From: Thiorhodovibrio frisius
Lineage (GTDB): Bacteria > Pseudomonadota > Gammaproteobacteria > Chromatiales > Chromatiaceae
NCBI RefSeq assembly: GCF_033954835.1
Contig: NZ_CP121471.1
Location: 310,001 to 374,000, forward strand
DNA length: 64,000 bases
Reading direction: 5' to 3'
Shown here: positions 49,331 through 58,611 of the stretch, in pieces
How positions within the stretch are numbered: the first letter of the stretch is position 1
Layout of the letters: the number at the start of each line of letters is the position of its first letter
Made by a program: the position numbers and the translations under genes
Notes under the pieces: generated by a model
The model's database searches: none
The model's input: only the letters and a program-made list of their open reading frames with translations
Told to the model about the DNA's origin: nothing

Positions 49331-52117
49331 ATGTTCAATCTCAAAAATATCCGTCTGCAACCCAAGCTCATCGCCCTGATGCTGCTGAGCAGTCTGGTGC
49401 CCTTGCTGGTTGTTGCCGCCTGGAGCACCCTCTCGGCGCGCGATGCGCTGATGCAGGATGCCAATGCCCGATTGGAGTCGGTGCGTGGCATTAAGCAGGG
49501 GCAGATCGAACGCTACTTTGCCGAGCGTGAGGGCGATATCGGTGTTCTTGCCGACATTGTGCGTCGCATCCAGGCCGACGCCAATCAGAGCCTGGCGGCT
49601 TTACATCAAGAACAAAAAGACCGCATCGAACGCCTGTTTGATCGCTGGCAACGGGAAGTCGCTGCGCTGGCCGAGCAGGAACGTCTGGGCAGCGCGCTGC
49701 GGGTGCTGGCCGGCGATCTGGATCAGGGGCAACCGGCGGGCGAGGGGGCGGCCTTCGCCGGGGTGAGCGAGGCACCGGCATACCGCGCCGAGAAAGAACG
49801 CGTCTACTTAAACGGGGAAGCCGAAGAGCTCGGCTGGACAGATCTGATTTTGCTCGATAACAAGGGGACGGCGCTCTATGCCAGTGCCAGTCCCGAGCGG
49901 GTTGGTCGCCCGGCTGAGGGGACGTTGGCAGCTGGCATCGAACAGCTCCGCGCCGATCCTGAATTGGCCGTGGCGCTGGCGGACGTCCGTCCCGACCCCG
50001 CCGCTGACGGCGTGCAGATCGGCTATCTGGTCGCGCCAGTCAAGGGCGCGGGCGCTGACGGCTACCTGGCCAAGCCAATCTCCGCCGCCGATCTGAACGC
50101 TATCGTGCAAGCCCGCAACGGCATGGGCGAGAGCGGCGAGAGCTATCTGGTCGGGCAAATCGATGGCCAGATCGCTTTTCGCAGCGACATGCTGACCATG
50201 GGCGATGGCGCCTACGTGATGGGCGCGCCTATCTCCACGCCCTATATTCAGGACGCGCTGCGCGGGCAGCCCGTGAGCGGCATTTTCACCGACAGCAGCG
50301 GCAAACTGGTGCTGGTGGTGGCTAGCCCGCTGCCCATTGCGGGGCTTAACTGGGCCATTATCAGTAAGCGCAACCTTGAAGAGGCGCTGACCGAAAAGGC
50401 GCCGGGCGAGGAGAAGACGCTGTTCGCCCGCTACACAGAGCAATACGGCTACTACGATCTGTTCCTGATTCATCCCGGTGGCGAGGTCTTCTACACCGTC
50501 GCCAAAGAGGCCGATTATCTGACCAATCTGATCGACGGTGAATTCCGCGACTCCAATCTGGCCGAGCTGGTGCGCGAGGTGGTGCGCACGCGCGCTCTGG
50601 GGGTGGCGGACTTCGCCTCCTACGCCCCATCCGCTGGCGCTGCGGCCGCTTTCATCGCGCAGCCTCTGCTGCACGAGGGCAAGGTGGAGATGGTTGTGGC
50701 CCTGCAAATGCCGTTGGAGACCATCAACGCCATCATGCAGCAGCGCGATGGCATGGGCGATACCGGCGAAACCTACCTGGTCGGACCGGACAAGCGCATG
50801 CGCTCGGACTCCTTCCTCGACCCTGACAATCGCTCGGTGCAAGCCTCCTTTGCTGGCACTGTCGCCGACAATGGCGTGGATACTGCGGCCACCCGCGCGG
50901 CTCTGGCCGGCGAAACCGGCACCCGCATCATTACCGACTACAATGGTAATCCGGTGCTGTCGAGCTTCACGCCAGTCAAGGTTGGCAAGATCACCTGGGC
51001 GCTGGTGGCAGAAATAGACCGTGCCGAGGTCATGGCGCCGGTCTGGCAACTGGTGCGCAATACGGCCATGATCACCGGCTTTTTTACCCTGCTGGTGGTG
51101 CTGATTGCCGTGATTTTTGCGCGCAGTCTGAGCAAACCCCTGGTCGAGGCCGTTGGCGTCGCGCGCCTGGTGGCCGATGGCGATCTGCGCACCAATCTGG
51201 TCACGGATCGCAAAGACGAGATTGGCGAATTGCTCAGCGCCATGCATAGGCTGGTCGAGCAACTGCGCGAGATTGTCGGCGAAGTGCTGGTCGGGGCTGA
51301 CAATCTCAGTTCGGCCTCAAGTGAGGTGAGCTCTACCGCCCAGGCGTTGAGCCAGGGCGCCACCGAACAGGCTGCGAGCGTCGAGGAAACCACTGCCAGC
51401 ATCGAGCAGCTTAATTCTTCGGTGCAGCAGAATACCGAGAATGCGCGGGTCACCAATGGCATCGCCAAGAGTTCGGCGGAGGAGGCCCGCCAGGGCGGCG
51501 AGGCGGTCAACCGCACCGTCTCCGCGATGAAGGAAATTGCCAGTAAAATCGGTATGATTGAGGAGATTGCCTACAAGACCAATCTGCTCGCACTCAACGC
51601 CGCCATTGAGGCGGCCCGCGCTGGCGACCATGGCAAAGGCTTTACCGTGGTGGCGGCCGAGGTGCGCAAACTGGCCGAGAACAGCGGCGTGACTGCGCAG
51701 GAAATTAATCAGCTGGCCACCAATAGCCTGTCCATTGCCGAGGATGCCGGGCGCGTGCTTGAGCACATGGTGCCCAATATCGTCAAGACGGCTGAGTTGA
51801 TTGAGGAGATCACCGCCGCCTCGGGCGAACAGGCCTCAGGCATTGGGCAGATCAACGAGGCCATGGGGCAGCTTGATAAGGCCACTCAGCAGAATGCCTC
51901 CTCCTCCGAGGAGTTGGCCGCCACCGCCGAGGAACTCAGCGGCCAGGCCGCGCAGTTGCAAGAAACCATGGCCTTCTTCAAAGTATCCCACGGCAAGTCC
52001 GCTCAGGCGTCGCGGCCCAAGCCTGCCGCGCGCCCGCAACAGCGCCCACAACAGGGAAAGCTTGCCGATGATCAGGATGACGCGGACCCAACTTCACTAG
52101 ACTTCGAACGCTTTTAG
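49331..52117 (+). CDS. Methyl-accepting chemotaxis protein, large double-sensor type
   Basis: 928 residues against a usual 500-700. TM1 (LIALMLLSSLVPLLVVAAW) is at about 10-30 and TM2 (TGFFTLLVVLIAVIFARSL) at about 580-600, leaving a 550-residue periplasmic region. It contains two similar modules marked GMGESGESYLVG (about 263) and GMGDTGETYLVG (about 474), typical of Cache-type sensors. HAMP follows (about 600-650), then the signalling hairpin with LLALNAAIEAARAGDHGKGF (about 750) and a flexible Gln/Arg/Pro tail ending DFERF, similar to a CheR-tethering pentapeptide. cheW follows by 12 bases. Confidence 0.93.
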   Translation: MFNLKNIRLQPKLIALMLLSSLVPLLVVAAWSTLSARDALMQDANARLESVRGIKQGQIERYFAEREGDIGVLADIVRRIQADANQSLAALHQEQKDRIERLFDRWQREVAALAEQERLGSALRVLAGDLDQGQPAGEGAAFAGVSEAPAYRAEKERVYLNGEAEELGWTDLILLDNKGTALYASASPERVGRPAEGTLAAGIEQLRADPELAVALADVRPDPAADGVQIGYLVAPVKGAGADGYLAKPISAADLNAIVQARNGMGESGESYLVGQIDGQIAFRSDMLTMGDGAYVMGAPISTPYIQDALRGQPVSGIFTDSSGKLVLVVASPLPIAGLNWAIISKRNLEEALTEKAPGEEKTLFARYTEQYGYYDLFLIHPGGEVFYTVAKEADYLTNLIDGEFRDSNLAELVREVVRTRALGVADFASYAPSAGAAAAFIAQPLLHEGKVEMVVALQMPLETINAIMQQRDGMGDTGETYLVGPDKRMRSDSFLDPDNRSVQASFAGTVADNGVDTAATRAALAGETGTRIITDYNGNPVLSSFTPVKVGKITWALVAEIDRAEVMAPVWQLVRNTAMITGFFTLLVVLIAVIFARSLSKPLVEAVGVARLVADGDLRTNLVTDRKDEIGELLSAMHRLVEQLREIVGEVLVGADNLSSASSEVSSTAQALSQGATEQAASVEETTASIEQLNSSVQQNTENARVTNGIAKSSAEEARQGGEAVNRTVSAMKEIASKIGMIEEIAYKTNLLALNAAIEAARAGDHGKGFTVVAAEVRKLAENSGVTAQEINQLATNSLSIAEDAGRVLEHMVPNIVKTAELIEEITAASGEQASGIGQINEAMGQLDKATQQNASSSEELAATAEELSGQAAQLQETMAFFKVSHGKSAQASRPKPAARPQQRPQQGKLADDQDDADPTSLDFERF

Positions 52118-52129
52118 GCGGAGACCCCG

Positions 52130-52675
52130 ATGACAGAGGCAACAGCATCTAAACAGCCAGGCAAAGCCGGGACCGACAGCGGTGACGAGGCGAATCAGTA
52201 TCTGACATTTTCGGTCGCCGAGGAACGTCTCGCGATGCCCATCGATGCGGTGCAGGAGATTATCGAAACGCCCCAGATCACCAAGGTTCCCATGACGCCA
52301 GAACACATTCGCGGTGTCATCAACCTCAGAGGTAATGTGGTGCCCATCGTCGACTTGGCGGCCCGACTCAACCGCGGTGCGGCAACTCTGTCTAAGCGCA
52401 GCTGCGTGGTGGTGGTGGAGGTCGAGTCTAATCGCAGCAGCTATGTATTTGGCATGCTGGTCGACGAGGTCAAGAATATCCTCGATATTCCGAGCGAGGA
52501 CGTCCGCCCGGCGCCCACCTTCGGCTCGGATATCAGCACGGATTTCATCCAGGCCATGGGCCGGGTGGAGGATGTCTTTGTGATCATCCTCGCCATCAAC
52601 CATGTGCTCTCGGTGCAGGAACTCGCCGAGCTGAAAAAGATGACCGAAGGGGCCAATCTAGGTCCAACGGAATAG
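52130..52675 (+). CDS. cheW: Chemotaxis coupling protein CheW
   Basis: 181 residues, slightly long owing to a polar N-terminal 20. The CheW fold is at about 25-165: YLTFSVAEERLAMPIDAVQE, IRGVINLRGNVVPIVDLAAR and FGMLVDEVKNILDI. It links receptors to CheA. No cheA in the window: this receptor-CheW pair must plug into a kinase encoded elsewhere. Confidence 0.95.
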   Translation: MTEATASKQPGKAGTDSGDEANQYLTFSVAEERLAMPIDAVQEIIETPQITKVPMTPEHIRGVINLRGNVVPIVDLAARLNRGAATLSKRSCVVVVEVESNRSSYVFGMLVDEVKNILDIPSEDVRPAPTFGSDISTDFIQAMGRVEDVFVIILAINHVLSVQELAELKKMTEGANLGPTE

Positions 52676-52714
52676 CTGCGGCCCCCCTAGCCGCGAGCTG
52701 ATTCTTGAACTGAT

Positions 52715-52738
52715 GGGGGCGACCTTCGGGTCGCCTCC
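52715..52738 (+). terminator. Hairpin terminator after cheW
   Basis: GGCGACC-TTCG-GGTCGCC (52718-52735), extendable to a 10-pair stem with a stable UUCG loop. Only a weak T-rich flank follows, so Rho-independent action is probable but not certain. Confidence 0.7.
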
Positions 52739-52791
52739 TGTTGACCACCAGGTCAACACTGCCAACTAAGGGTCGCCATTGCGGCTAACCC

Positions 52792-52844
52792 TTACCGTGA
52801 AACAACGGGCTTCATCCGCTGGGGTGGCCGTGACCATGAGCGAT
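52792..52844. repeat. Hairpin repeat, variant 1, between cheW and batD
   Basis: Almost the same as the 48090 copy (two or three changes: CCGCTGGGGTGG for CCGCCGGGGTGG, GCGATAGG for GCGTTAGG). It lies between two convergent genes, 15 bases from the batD stop. Confidence 0.88.
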
Positions 52845-52859
52845 AGGATGTCGCTCCAG

Positions 52860-54827
52860 TTACCGATCAGGATACAGGGGCGGCAGCTCGCCTTGCGCGT
52901 CCTTCACCGGCGCATCCGCCGAACCCAAAGCCGGGCGCACCAAGTCCCAAAAGCCATCCCCTGACCAGCCTGCTCCGGGGGGCGCGTAAAGCGCGCGTTC
53001 CAGTTCGGTGATGGCCGCTGCCGCAGAGGTATCGGTCTCTCGCGCCTCGGTGCGCTCGGTCAGGCGCCGCGCCAGCATGCTGAGGTTGAGCGGAGGATCA
53101 TCCGGCCAGGTAGTCCGCCCCAGCGCCAGCAGCGCCTCGGCCGTGGCCTGCGGCTGATGCTGCTCGGCGGCCTGACGCACCGCCTCGCGCAGCGCGCCAA
53201 GGCGCGGCGGCGCGGGTTTGGCCTTGGCCGGGCCAGATGCGCTGGTCTGGCCAGATGAAGCCGCCGCACCCGTTAGCCCGCGCTTGCGCATGGCCATCAT
53301 GGCCAGCACTCCGGCTGCGACCAGTGCCAGTAAGGCCAGCAGGGCGGCCACCAGCAGGCTCACTCTCTGATCGGTTTCGTTCTCTGTCTTCTCGGAGGGC
53401 GTGGCGGCCTGGTCCATGGTCTCGAGTCCTTGATCCTCGCGCGCTGGCGAATCCGGCTGAGCCTCGAGAGCCTCAATATCCGGCTGAGCCTCGAGCGCTT
53501 CACCATCCGGCGCTTGCTGGCCAGCTGCCGCCGCTACCGCAAGGCTCAGCGCCGGCACCAGCGTCTCGCGCTCGCGCTGGGCGGTGATATCCCACCAGCG
53601 CACGCGCAGCTCCGGCAATTCCAGGGTGCCGGCGCGGGTCGGGATCAGGGTCATGGACTGGCGGCTGACGGCATAAACCCCCTGGCCATCGGTTTGGGTT
53701 TCGTTCTCGGTCGGCTCGCGATAGGCGCGCACATCATCGGGCACCTGCATATCGACATCGGCAATCTGGCTGCCAACCAGCCCCTTGGCCGTCAGGGTCA
53801 GGGTGCGGGTGACCGGCTCGCCGACGCGCAGACTGGGTGGCGATGCCGCCCAGGAGTCAGCCACGCTCAGCGCCTCGGCCGGTAGCCAGTTGCCACCGGC
53901 GAAGGCCTCCGGGCGCGCGGTCACCTCCAGCGCCAGCGCCCGGCTCTGCGCTCGCACCGGCTGGCCGGGTTCAAGCATCGCCAGCGGAGAGGTCGCAAAG
54001 TCGTTTGCGAAGGGGAAGTCCTCGAACATGCGATCAAGACGCGAGCGCTGGCGTGCGCCGCCCGTGCCACCGGAAGCTCCGGGCGTCAGCTCGCCTTCGA
54101 AGACCACCGGCGGGATGCGCAACTCGCCGCTGCGCTCCGGGCTCAGGCTGTAGCGCCGCTCGATGACCTGATACTCACGCCCGTTGCGATTGGCGCTGTA
54201 GCGCTGATCCCCCCCCAGACGTTCAAGCACTGCGCCCTCGGCACGCGGCTCGGTCAGGGTGCCGCCGCGCAGCGGCAGGGCACTATAAAGGCGCACGACG
54301 AGCGGGAGCTGCTGCTGCACCATCACGGGTTCATCGGCCGCCGTGCCGGCGGGACGCTCTAGCTCCAACTCGACGAAGACATCGTCACCCGGGCTGCCAA
54401 GCGCGCTCGCGGGTAGTTCGCTCACTTGGACCTGCATGGGCTGGGTGGATTCATCGCCGATAGCGAGTACCGGAATGTTTAACTCACCCAGCCGCTTGGG
54501 CTTGAGGCTAATACGCCATTGCTGGCTGCTACTGGCGCGGCCATTGATGATGCTGATCTGCGACCCGCGACTGGTACCAAGGATGTCGAAATCCTGCTCC
54601 AGCGGGGTCAGATCTGGCTCGGCGCCCTGCCTCTGCCCGCTCGACTCGATGGTGAGGTTCAGCACATCGCCTTCGTAAAGTTGCTGGCGGTCAAGCGTGG
54701 TGGTGACGGCGGCGCTGGCCAACAATGGCCAAACAAGCAACAGCAACATGGCAATCGGGATGAGCCGGTTAGCACCCAACAACCGCCTTGTAATCTTGAA
54801 ACCTGGTCTATTCAATCCGGCAATCAT
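52860..54827 (-). CDS. batD: BatD-like protein (oxygen tolerance family)
   Basis: 655 residues. Signal or anchor segment (LIPIAMLLLLVWPLLASAAV), then repeated beta domains typical of BatD (VTTTLDRQQLYEGDVLNLTI; QLPLVVRLYSALPLRGGTLT), a membrane segment at about 500-525 (LLVAALLALLALVAAGVLAM) and a cytoplasmic helical tail. A Glu/Ala/Pro linker with the repeat EALEAQPD (twice) precedes the membrane segment. The role is unknown; in Bacteroides the bat genes aid aerotolerance. Last gene of the operon. Confidence 0.88.
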   Translation of the reverse strand: MIAGLNRPGFKITRRLLGANRLIPIAMLLLLVWPLLASAAVTTTLDRQQLYEGDVLNLTIESSGQRQGAEPDLTPLEQDFDILGTSRGSQISIINGRASSSQQWRISLKPKRLGELNIPVLAIGDESTQPMQVQVSELPASALGSPGDDVFVELELERPAGTAADEPVMVQQQLPLVVRLYSALPLRGGTLTEPRAEGAVLERLGGDQRYSANRNGREYQVIERRYSLSPERSGELRIPPVVFEGELTPGASGGTGGARQRSRLDRMFEDFPFANDFATSPLAMLEPGQPVRAQSRALALEVTARPEAFAGGNWLPAEALSVADSWAASPPSLRVGEPVTRTLTLTAKGLVGSQIADVDMQVPDDVRAYREPTENETQTDGQGVYAVSRQSMTLIPTRAGTLELPELRVRWWDITAQRERETLVPALSLAVAAAAGQQAPDGEALEAQPDIEALEAQPDSPAREDQGLETMDQAATPSEKTENETDQRVSLLVAALLALLALVAAGVLAMMAMRKRGLTGAAASSGQTSASGPAKAKPAPPRLGALREAVRQAAEQHQPQATAEALLALGRTTWPDDPPLNLSMLARRLTERTEARETDTSAAAAITELERALYAPPGAGWSGDGFWDLVRPALGSADAPVKDAQGELPPLYPDR

Positions 54828-54903
54828 AGTGTCGCTCTCTGCAAAGTCGCGTTTCGATGTCTGAGCGAAGGATGCTCTTCAATCCAATCGTCATGCCTGC
54901 CGC

Positions 54904-56970
54904 TTACCAAGGCTTGCCAGCGGCGACACTCTGTTCCGGTCCGGCGCGCTGGCTGTATTGGTAAAGGAACTTGCGCCGCAGCAGCCCGGCCGGGTCATCC
55001 GGAATGCGTCTGAGCCATTGCTCGGCGGCGGCGCGGGCTTCCTGTTCCTCCGGGGTTCCCTCGTCGGCCTGGCTGGCCGCAGCTGCTTGCTGGCTGTCCT
55101 GCTCATCCTCTGCTTCGGCTTCCGCTGCTTGTGCGGCCTCGGCGGCCTCGCGATAGTCCTCGGCGGCTTGTTGCTCGGCTTGCTGATCTCGCCCGGGTTC
55201 GATCTGGTCTTCGCTCGCCTGCTGATTGTTGTTGTCTGTCTGGCCGCCGTCACTGGATGGTTGCGGCTGTTCTTGCTCGGATGCCTGGGAGTCCTGGGGC
55301 GACTGGGACTCCTGTTCGCCCTTTTCGGGCGACGGACTGTCCGATGATGAGGGCTCGGATTGCGCATTTTGCGCCGAGCCGTCATCCGAGGAGTCGCCAT
55401 CCTGAGATTCGTTGTCCTGGCTTTGCTCGGACTGGTTCTGGCTTTGGTCCTGCTCCTGCTCCTGGTCCTGATCAGAGGGTTTCTCACCAGATTCTTCACC
55501 AGACTGTCCATCCTGGTTCTGATCAGAGGAGTCCTCGCCTGACTTGGAATCCTGGTCCTGCTGCTGTTCTTGTTGCTCTTGCTCTTGTTCTTGCTCTTGT
55601 TGCTGTTCTAGCAATTCTTTGACCTGATCCCGATTGTAGCGCGCGTCCTCGTGTCCTTCCTCCAGTGCCAGGGCCTCTTCATAAGCCGTCAGAGCATCCT
55701 CGAGCGCGCCGGCGCGGGCTAACGCATTGCCGCGATTGTAGTGGTCGGTGGCCGTCTCGCCAGCGGCAAAGTCCTGGGCGGCGGCTTGATAGTCGCCGGC
55801 GCGATAGGCGGCGGTGGCGCGCAGCTGGGGATCGGGTGCCAATTCGCGCGCGCGTTTGGCTTCCCCTTGCGCCAGGGCCTGCGCGGCTTGTTGGTCACGG
55901 CGCTGCCACAGATCATTCCAACCGAGGGCCTGGGCCGGTGCGGGTGCCACGATCAGCATGGGGCCGATCAGCAGTGGCAAAGTGACCAGCAGCCAGCCAC
56001 GACGAAAAGCCAGGGCGGCGAGCGGCAGCAGCGCCAGCGCGATCCAGGGGCCGAGCGGATACCATGCCTGGATTTGGCTATCGGTCAGTTCTGCCGGCAG
56101 GTTGCGACCAGCGGTGGCAGTGCTCAGCACGGCATCGAGATCGCGATCATCTGAGGTGAGCTTCGCATAGGCACCACCGCCAGCGCGTGCCAAGGCGCGC
56201 AGGGCGTCGGCGTCCAGGCTAGTGATGACCGGCCCATCGGCACGACGCACCCCGGGCACGGGCGCGCCCTCGGCAGTGCCAACGCCGATCACTGCCAGCC
56301 GGTGGCCCTGGGCTTTCAGTGCCTCGGTGGCGGCGCGGGCGCGTTCATCACCGGCGTCGTCGGTGATCAGTACCACCTCGCCGCTGGTCGCGCCCGCTTG
56401 TTCGAGCAGGGCGTCGGCGCGCTCCAGGGCCAGATCGGGGCGGCTGCCGGGTACCGGCATGATATCGGGTTGCAGGGCCTCGAGCATGGCCAGGATGGTG
56501 TCACTGTCTTGGGTGAGAGGCGCCACCGTAAAGGCATCGCCGGCGAAGGCGATCAGCCCCACGCGCCCGTCGCGCACCCGGGCGAGAATATCGGCCACCT
56601 TGTAACGCGCGCGCGCCAGACGGCTGGGTGTCAGGTCAGCGGCCTCCATAGAGCGGGACAGGTCTAGCACCACCACGCGATCCCGACCGCCGCTGTAAGT
56701 TGGCACCGGCTTGCGCTCGAAGGTCGGATTGGCCAGTGCCAACACGGCAACCAACCAGCCGAGCGCGAGCAGCATGAGCGGCAGGCGCGCGGCCAGCGGA
56801 TCGATCTTTGCGGGCTGAAGAGTCAGAACTGGCAACAGGCGGGCGTCAATCACTCGCCGCCAGGCACTGCTGGCGTTGCCCTGGTTGGTTGCGCCAAGCC
56901 AGAGAATTGGCACCAGTGGCAGTAAAGCAAGTAGCCACCAGGGATGTAAAAAATGAAAGTCGCTTAGCAT
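54904..56970 (-). CDS. BatB/BatC fusion: VWA domain plus TPR and acidic tail
   Basis: 688 residues. Two N-terminal membrane segments, then a VWA domain (about 85-290) with the MIDAS motif DLSRSM and GRVGLIAFAGDAFTVAPLTQ, two membrane segments (about 305-345), and TPRs (about 360-440: AAYRAGDYQAAAQDFAAGET; YNRGNALARAGALEDALTAY). The last 240 residues are a Gln/Glu/Asp/Ser tail of extreme composition, ending in a short basic segment (LRRIPDDPAGLLRRKFLYQY). BatB and BatC are separate in many bacteria; here they are one chain. Confidence 0.9.
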   Translation of the reverse strand: MLSDFHFLHPWWLLALLPLVPILWLGATNQGNASSAWRRVIDARLLPVLTLQPAKIDPLAARLPLMLLALGWLVAVLALANPTFERKPVPTYSGGRDRVVVLDLSRSMEAADLTPSRLARARYKVADILARVRDGRVGLIAFAGDAFTVAPLTQDSDTILAMLEALQPDIMPVPGSRPDLALERADALLEQAGATSGEVVLITDDAGDERARAATEALKAQGHRLAVIGVGTAEGAPVPGVRRADGPVITSLDADALRALARAGGGAYAKLTSDDRDLDAVLSTATAGRNLPAELTDSQIQAWYPLGPWIALALLPLAALAFRRGWLLVTLPLLIGPMLIVAPAPAQALGWNDLWQRRDQQAAQALAQGEAKRARELAPDPQLRATAAYRAGDYQAAAQDFAAGETATDHYNRGNALARAGALEDALTAYEEALALEEGHEDARYNRDQVKELLEQQQEQEQEQEQQEQQQDQDSKSGEDSSDQNQDGQSGEESGEKPSDQDQEQEQDQSQNQSEQSQDNESQDGDSSDDGSAQNAQSEPSSSDSPSPEKGEQESQSPQDSQASEQEQPQPSSDGGQTDNNNQQASEDQIEPGRDQQAEQQAAEDYREAAEAAQAAEAEAEDEQDSQQAAAASQADEGTPEEQEARAAAEQWLRRIPDDPAGLLRRKFLYQYSQRAGPEQSVAAGKPW

Positions 56971-57116
56971 GTCTGTGTTGCCATCATCGGGTTTTGGTGG
57001 TCAATCGCCGTTGTTGCTCGCGATTTTCGTTGTTGCTTGAGATGTTCAATGATTGGGGCGGATTCATTCGCCCCGATTGCATTGACCAGCTACGCGGTTA
57101 GTTTGCGGCGATGATT

Positions 57117-58106
57117 TCAAGATTCATGGGCAAAAATGTTCGCTCCCACAAGCCGCGCGGCAGCGGCGAGCGCGCTTAAGATAAGCGCCATCCCCAGCGG
57201 CCAGGCGAATAGCTCTATGACCGGACGGAAGCCCTCCTCCTCGGTATCGACCGGTTCCAATTCATCGAGCAGGGCGTAAATGGACTGCAACTCGCGCAGG
57301 TCGCGGGCGCGGAAGTAGCGCCCGCCGGTCTGCTTGGCGATGGCCTTGAGGGTGCGTTCATCAAGCGGATTGCGCCCGAGCGACATGCCGAAGGGGCCGC
57401 GCGGATCGGCGCCGATGCCAATAGTGTAAATACGCACGCCAGCCTCGGCCGCCAGTTCTGCCGCCTTGTCTGGCGAAATGGCACCGGCAGTATTGGCGCC
57501 ATCGGTCAGCAGGATCAGCACCCGCTGCTCGGCAGGCTGGTCGCGCAGGCGCTTGACCGAGAGGCCGATGGCATCGCCAATGGCCGTCTCGCGCCCGGCC
57601 AGGCCGATGGCGGACTCAAACAGCAGGGTGCGCACGGTTTCCCGATCAAAGGTCAGCGGCGCCTGCAAATAGGCCTGTTGGCCGAACAAAATCAGCCCGA
57701 TTCGGTCACCCGCGCGGCGCTCGATGAAGTCCCCAGCTACGGCTTTGACCGCCGTCAGGCGATCTGTCACGCGCGCGCCTATGACCATGTCCTCTTCCAC
57801 CATGGAGCCGGAAATGTCCACCGCCAGCATCAGATCGCGCCCTGCCAGCGGCAGCGGTAAGGGATCGCCGATCCATTGCGGGCGCGCGGCAGCGGTGACC
57901 AGCAGCAGCCAGACCAATAACGCCAGAAATAGCATCAGCCCGGCCGGGCGCGCGCTCTGGGTAACGCGGCCGCGCATGGCCAGCGCATAGAAAGGCACGC
58001 GCAGCGCGGCTCCTGCCAGCGCCGGCGCGCGTGGCAGCGCCAGATAGGCCAGCAGGGGCAGCGGCAGGGCAAGAAAGGCCCACCAGTGGGCGAAGCTGAA
58101 GGTCAT
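57117..58106 (-). CDS. batA: BatA-like VWA membrane protein
   Basis: 329 residues from ATG 58106; a longer upstream frame overlaps DUF4381 and is rejected. Membrane segments at about 8-25 and 60-80, then the VWA domain with intact MIDAS (LAVDISGSMVEEDMVIGAR; GLILFGQQAYLQAPLTFDRE; LLTDGANTAG) and a C-terminal membrane segment. VWA domains bind protein partners through a metal ion; MoxR-type ATPases are the expected partners. Confidence 0.92.
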   Translation of the reverse strand: MTFSFAHWWAFLALPLPLLAYLALPRAPALAGAALRVPFYALAMRGRVTQSARPAGLMLFLALLVWLLLVTAAARPQWIGDPLPLPLAGRDLMLAVDISGSMVEEDMVIGARVTDRLTAVKAVAGDFIERRAGDRIGLILFGQQAYLQAPLTFDRETVRTLLFESAIGLAGRETAIGDAIGLSVKRLRDQPAEQRVLILLTDGANTAGAISPDKAAELAAEAGVRIYTIGIGADPRGPFGMSLGRNPLDERTLKAIAKQTGGRYFRARDLRELQSIYALLDELEPVDTEEEGFRPVIELFAWPLGMALILSALAAAARLVGANIFAHES

Positions 58107-58140
58107 AGGTTGGCTGTCTGTTTTTCTGGTTTTGTCTTGT

Positions 58141-58611
58141 TCATAGGTTCTTTGCGAGCCAGGCGCGGGCGAGGGCGCGCAGGGCCGGAGCATCGCAGTT
58201 GGGGGCCGGGGCGTAAGGCCCTTGGTCCAGCACCCGCCCGGGACCCTGGGCGAATTGCCCGCCGCCGCCGGTTTGATCAAGAAACTCGAGCCAAGCCGAG
58301 CCTGTGAGTTCAGCAACCTGGTCGCGTGCAAAGCGGCGCAGCGCGACCCGCTTGAACAGGGCTGATACTCCGGCAATGAGCGCCGCACAGTCATCGGTGG
58401 CCGGCAACGCGGCCAACTCTTGCAGCACCCGCTGGCGCAGGCGCCGGCGTTGCCAAGCGCGCAAACCCAGACGCACGAGCCACCCAAGCAGCGCGAGCAG
58501 CAGCAGACCAAGCACCCACCAGCCGGGCGCCGGCGGCCACAGAGATGGCAGGGCGGGCTCGTGGATATCGCGCAGGTCTAGCGCGGCGAGTTGCGCGGGA
58601 TCGACCTTCAT
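58141..58611 (-). CDS. DUF4381 domain protein of the Bat operon
   Basis: 156 residues: DLRDIHEPALPSLWPPAPGW is the family's start motif, then a membrane segment (about 31-48) and a basic helix (RLGLRAWQRRRLRQRVLQEL). The start overlaps the DUF58 stop by 4 bases (ATGA). Function unknown; always found with MoxR/DUF58/VWA genes. Confidence 0.9.
   Translation of the reverse strand: MKVDPAQLAALDLRDIHEPALPSLWPPAPGWWVLGLLLLALLGWLVRLGLRAWQRRRLRQRVLQELAALPATDDCAALIAGVSALFKRVALRRFARDQVAELTGSAWLEFLDQTGGGGQFAQGPGRVLDQGPYAPAPNCDAPALRALARAWLAKNL

Noticed and set aside
49808-51262. 484-residue frame antisense to the chemoreceptor
   Set aside because: His/Gln/Asp-rich shadow typical of high-GC reverse strands; the receptor motifs are on the plus strand.
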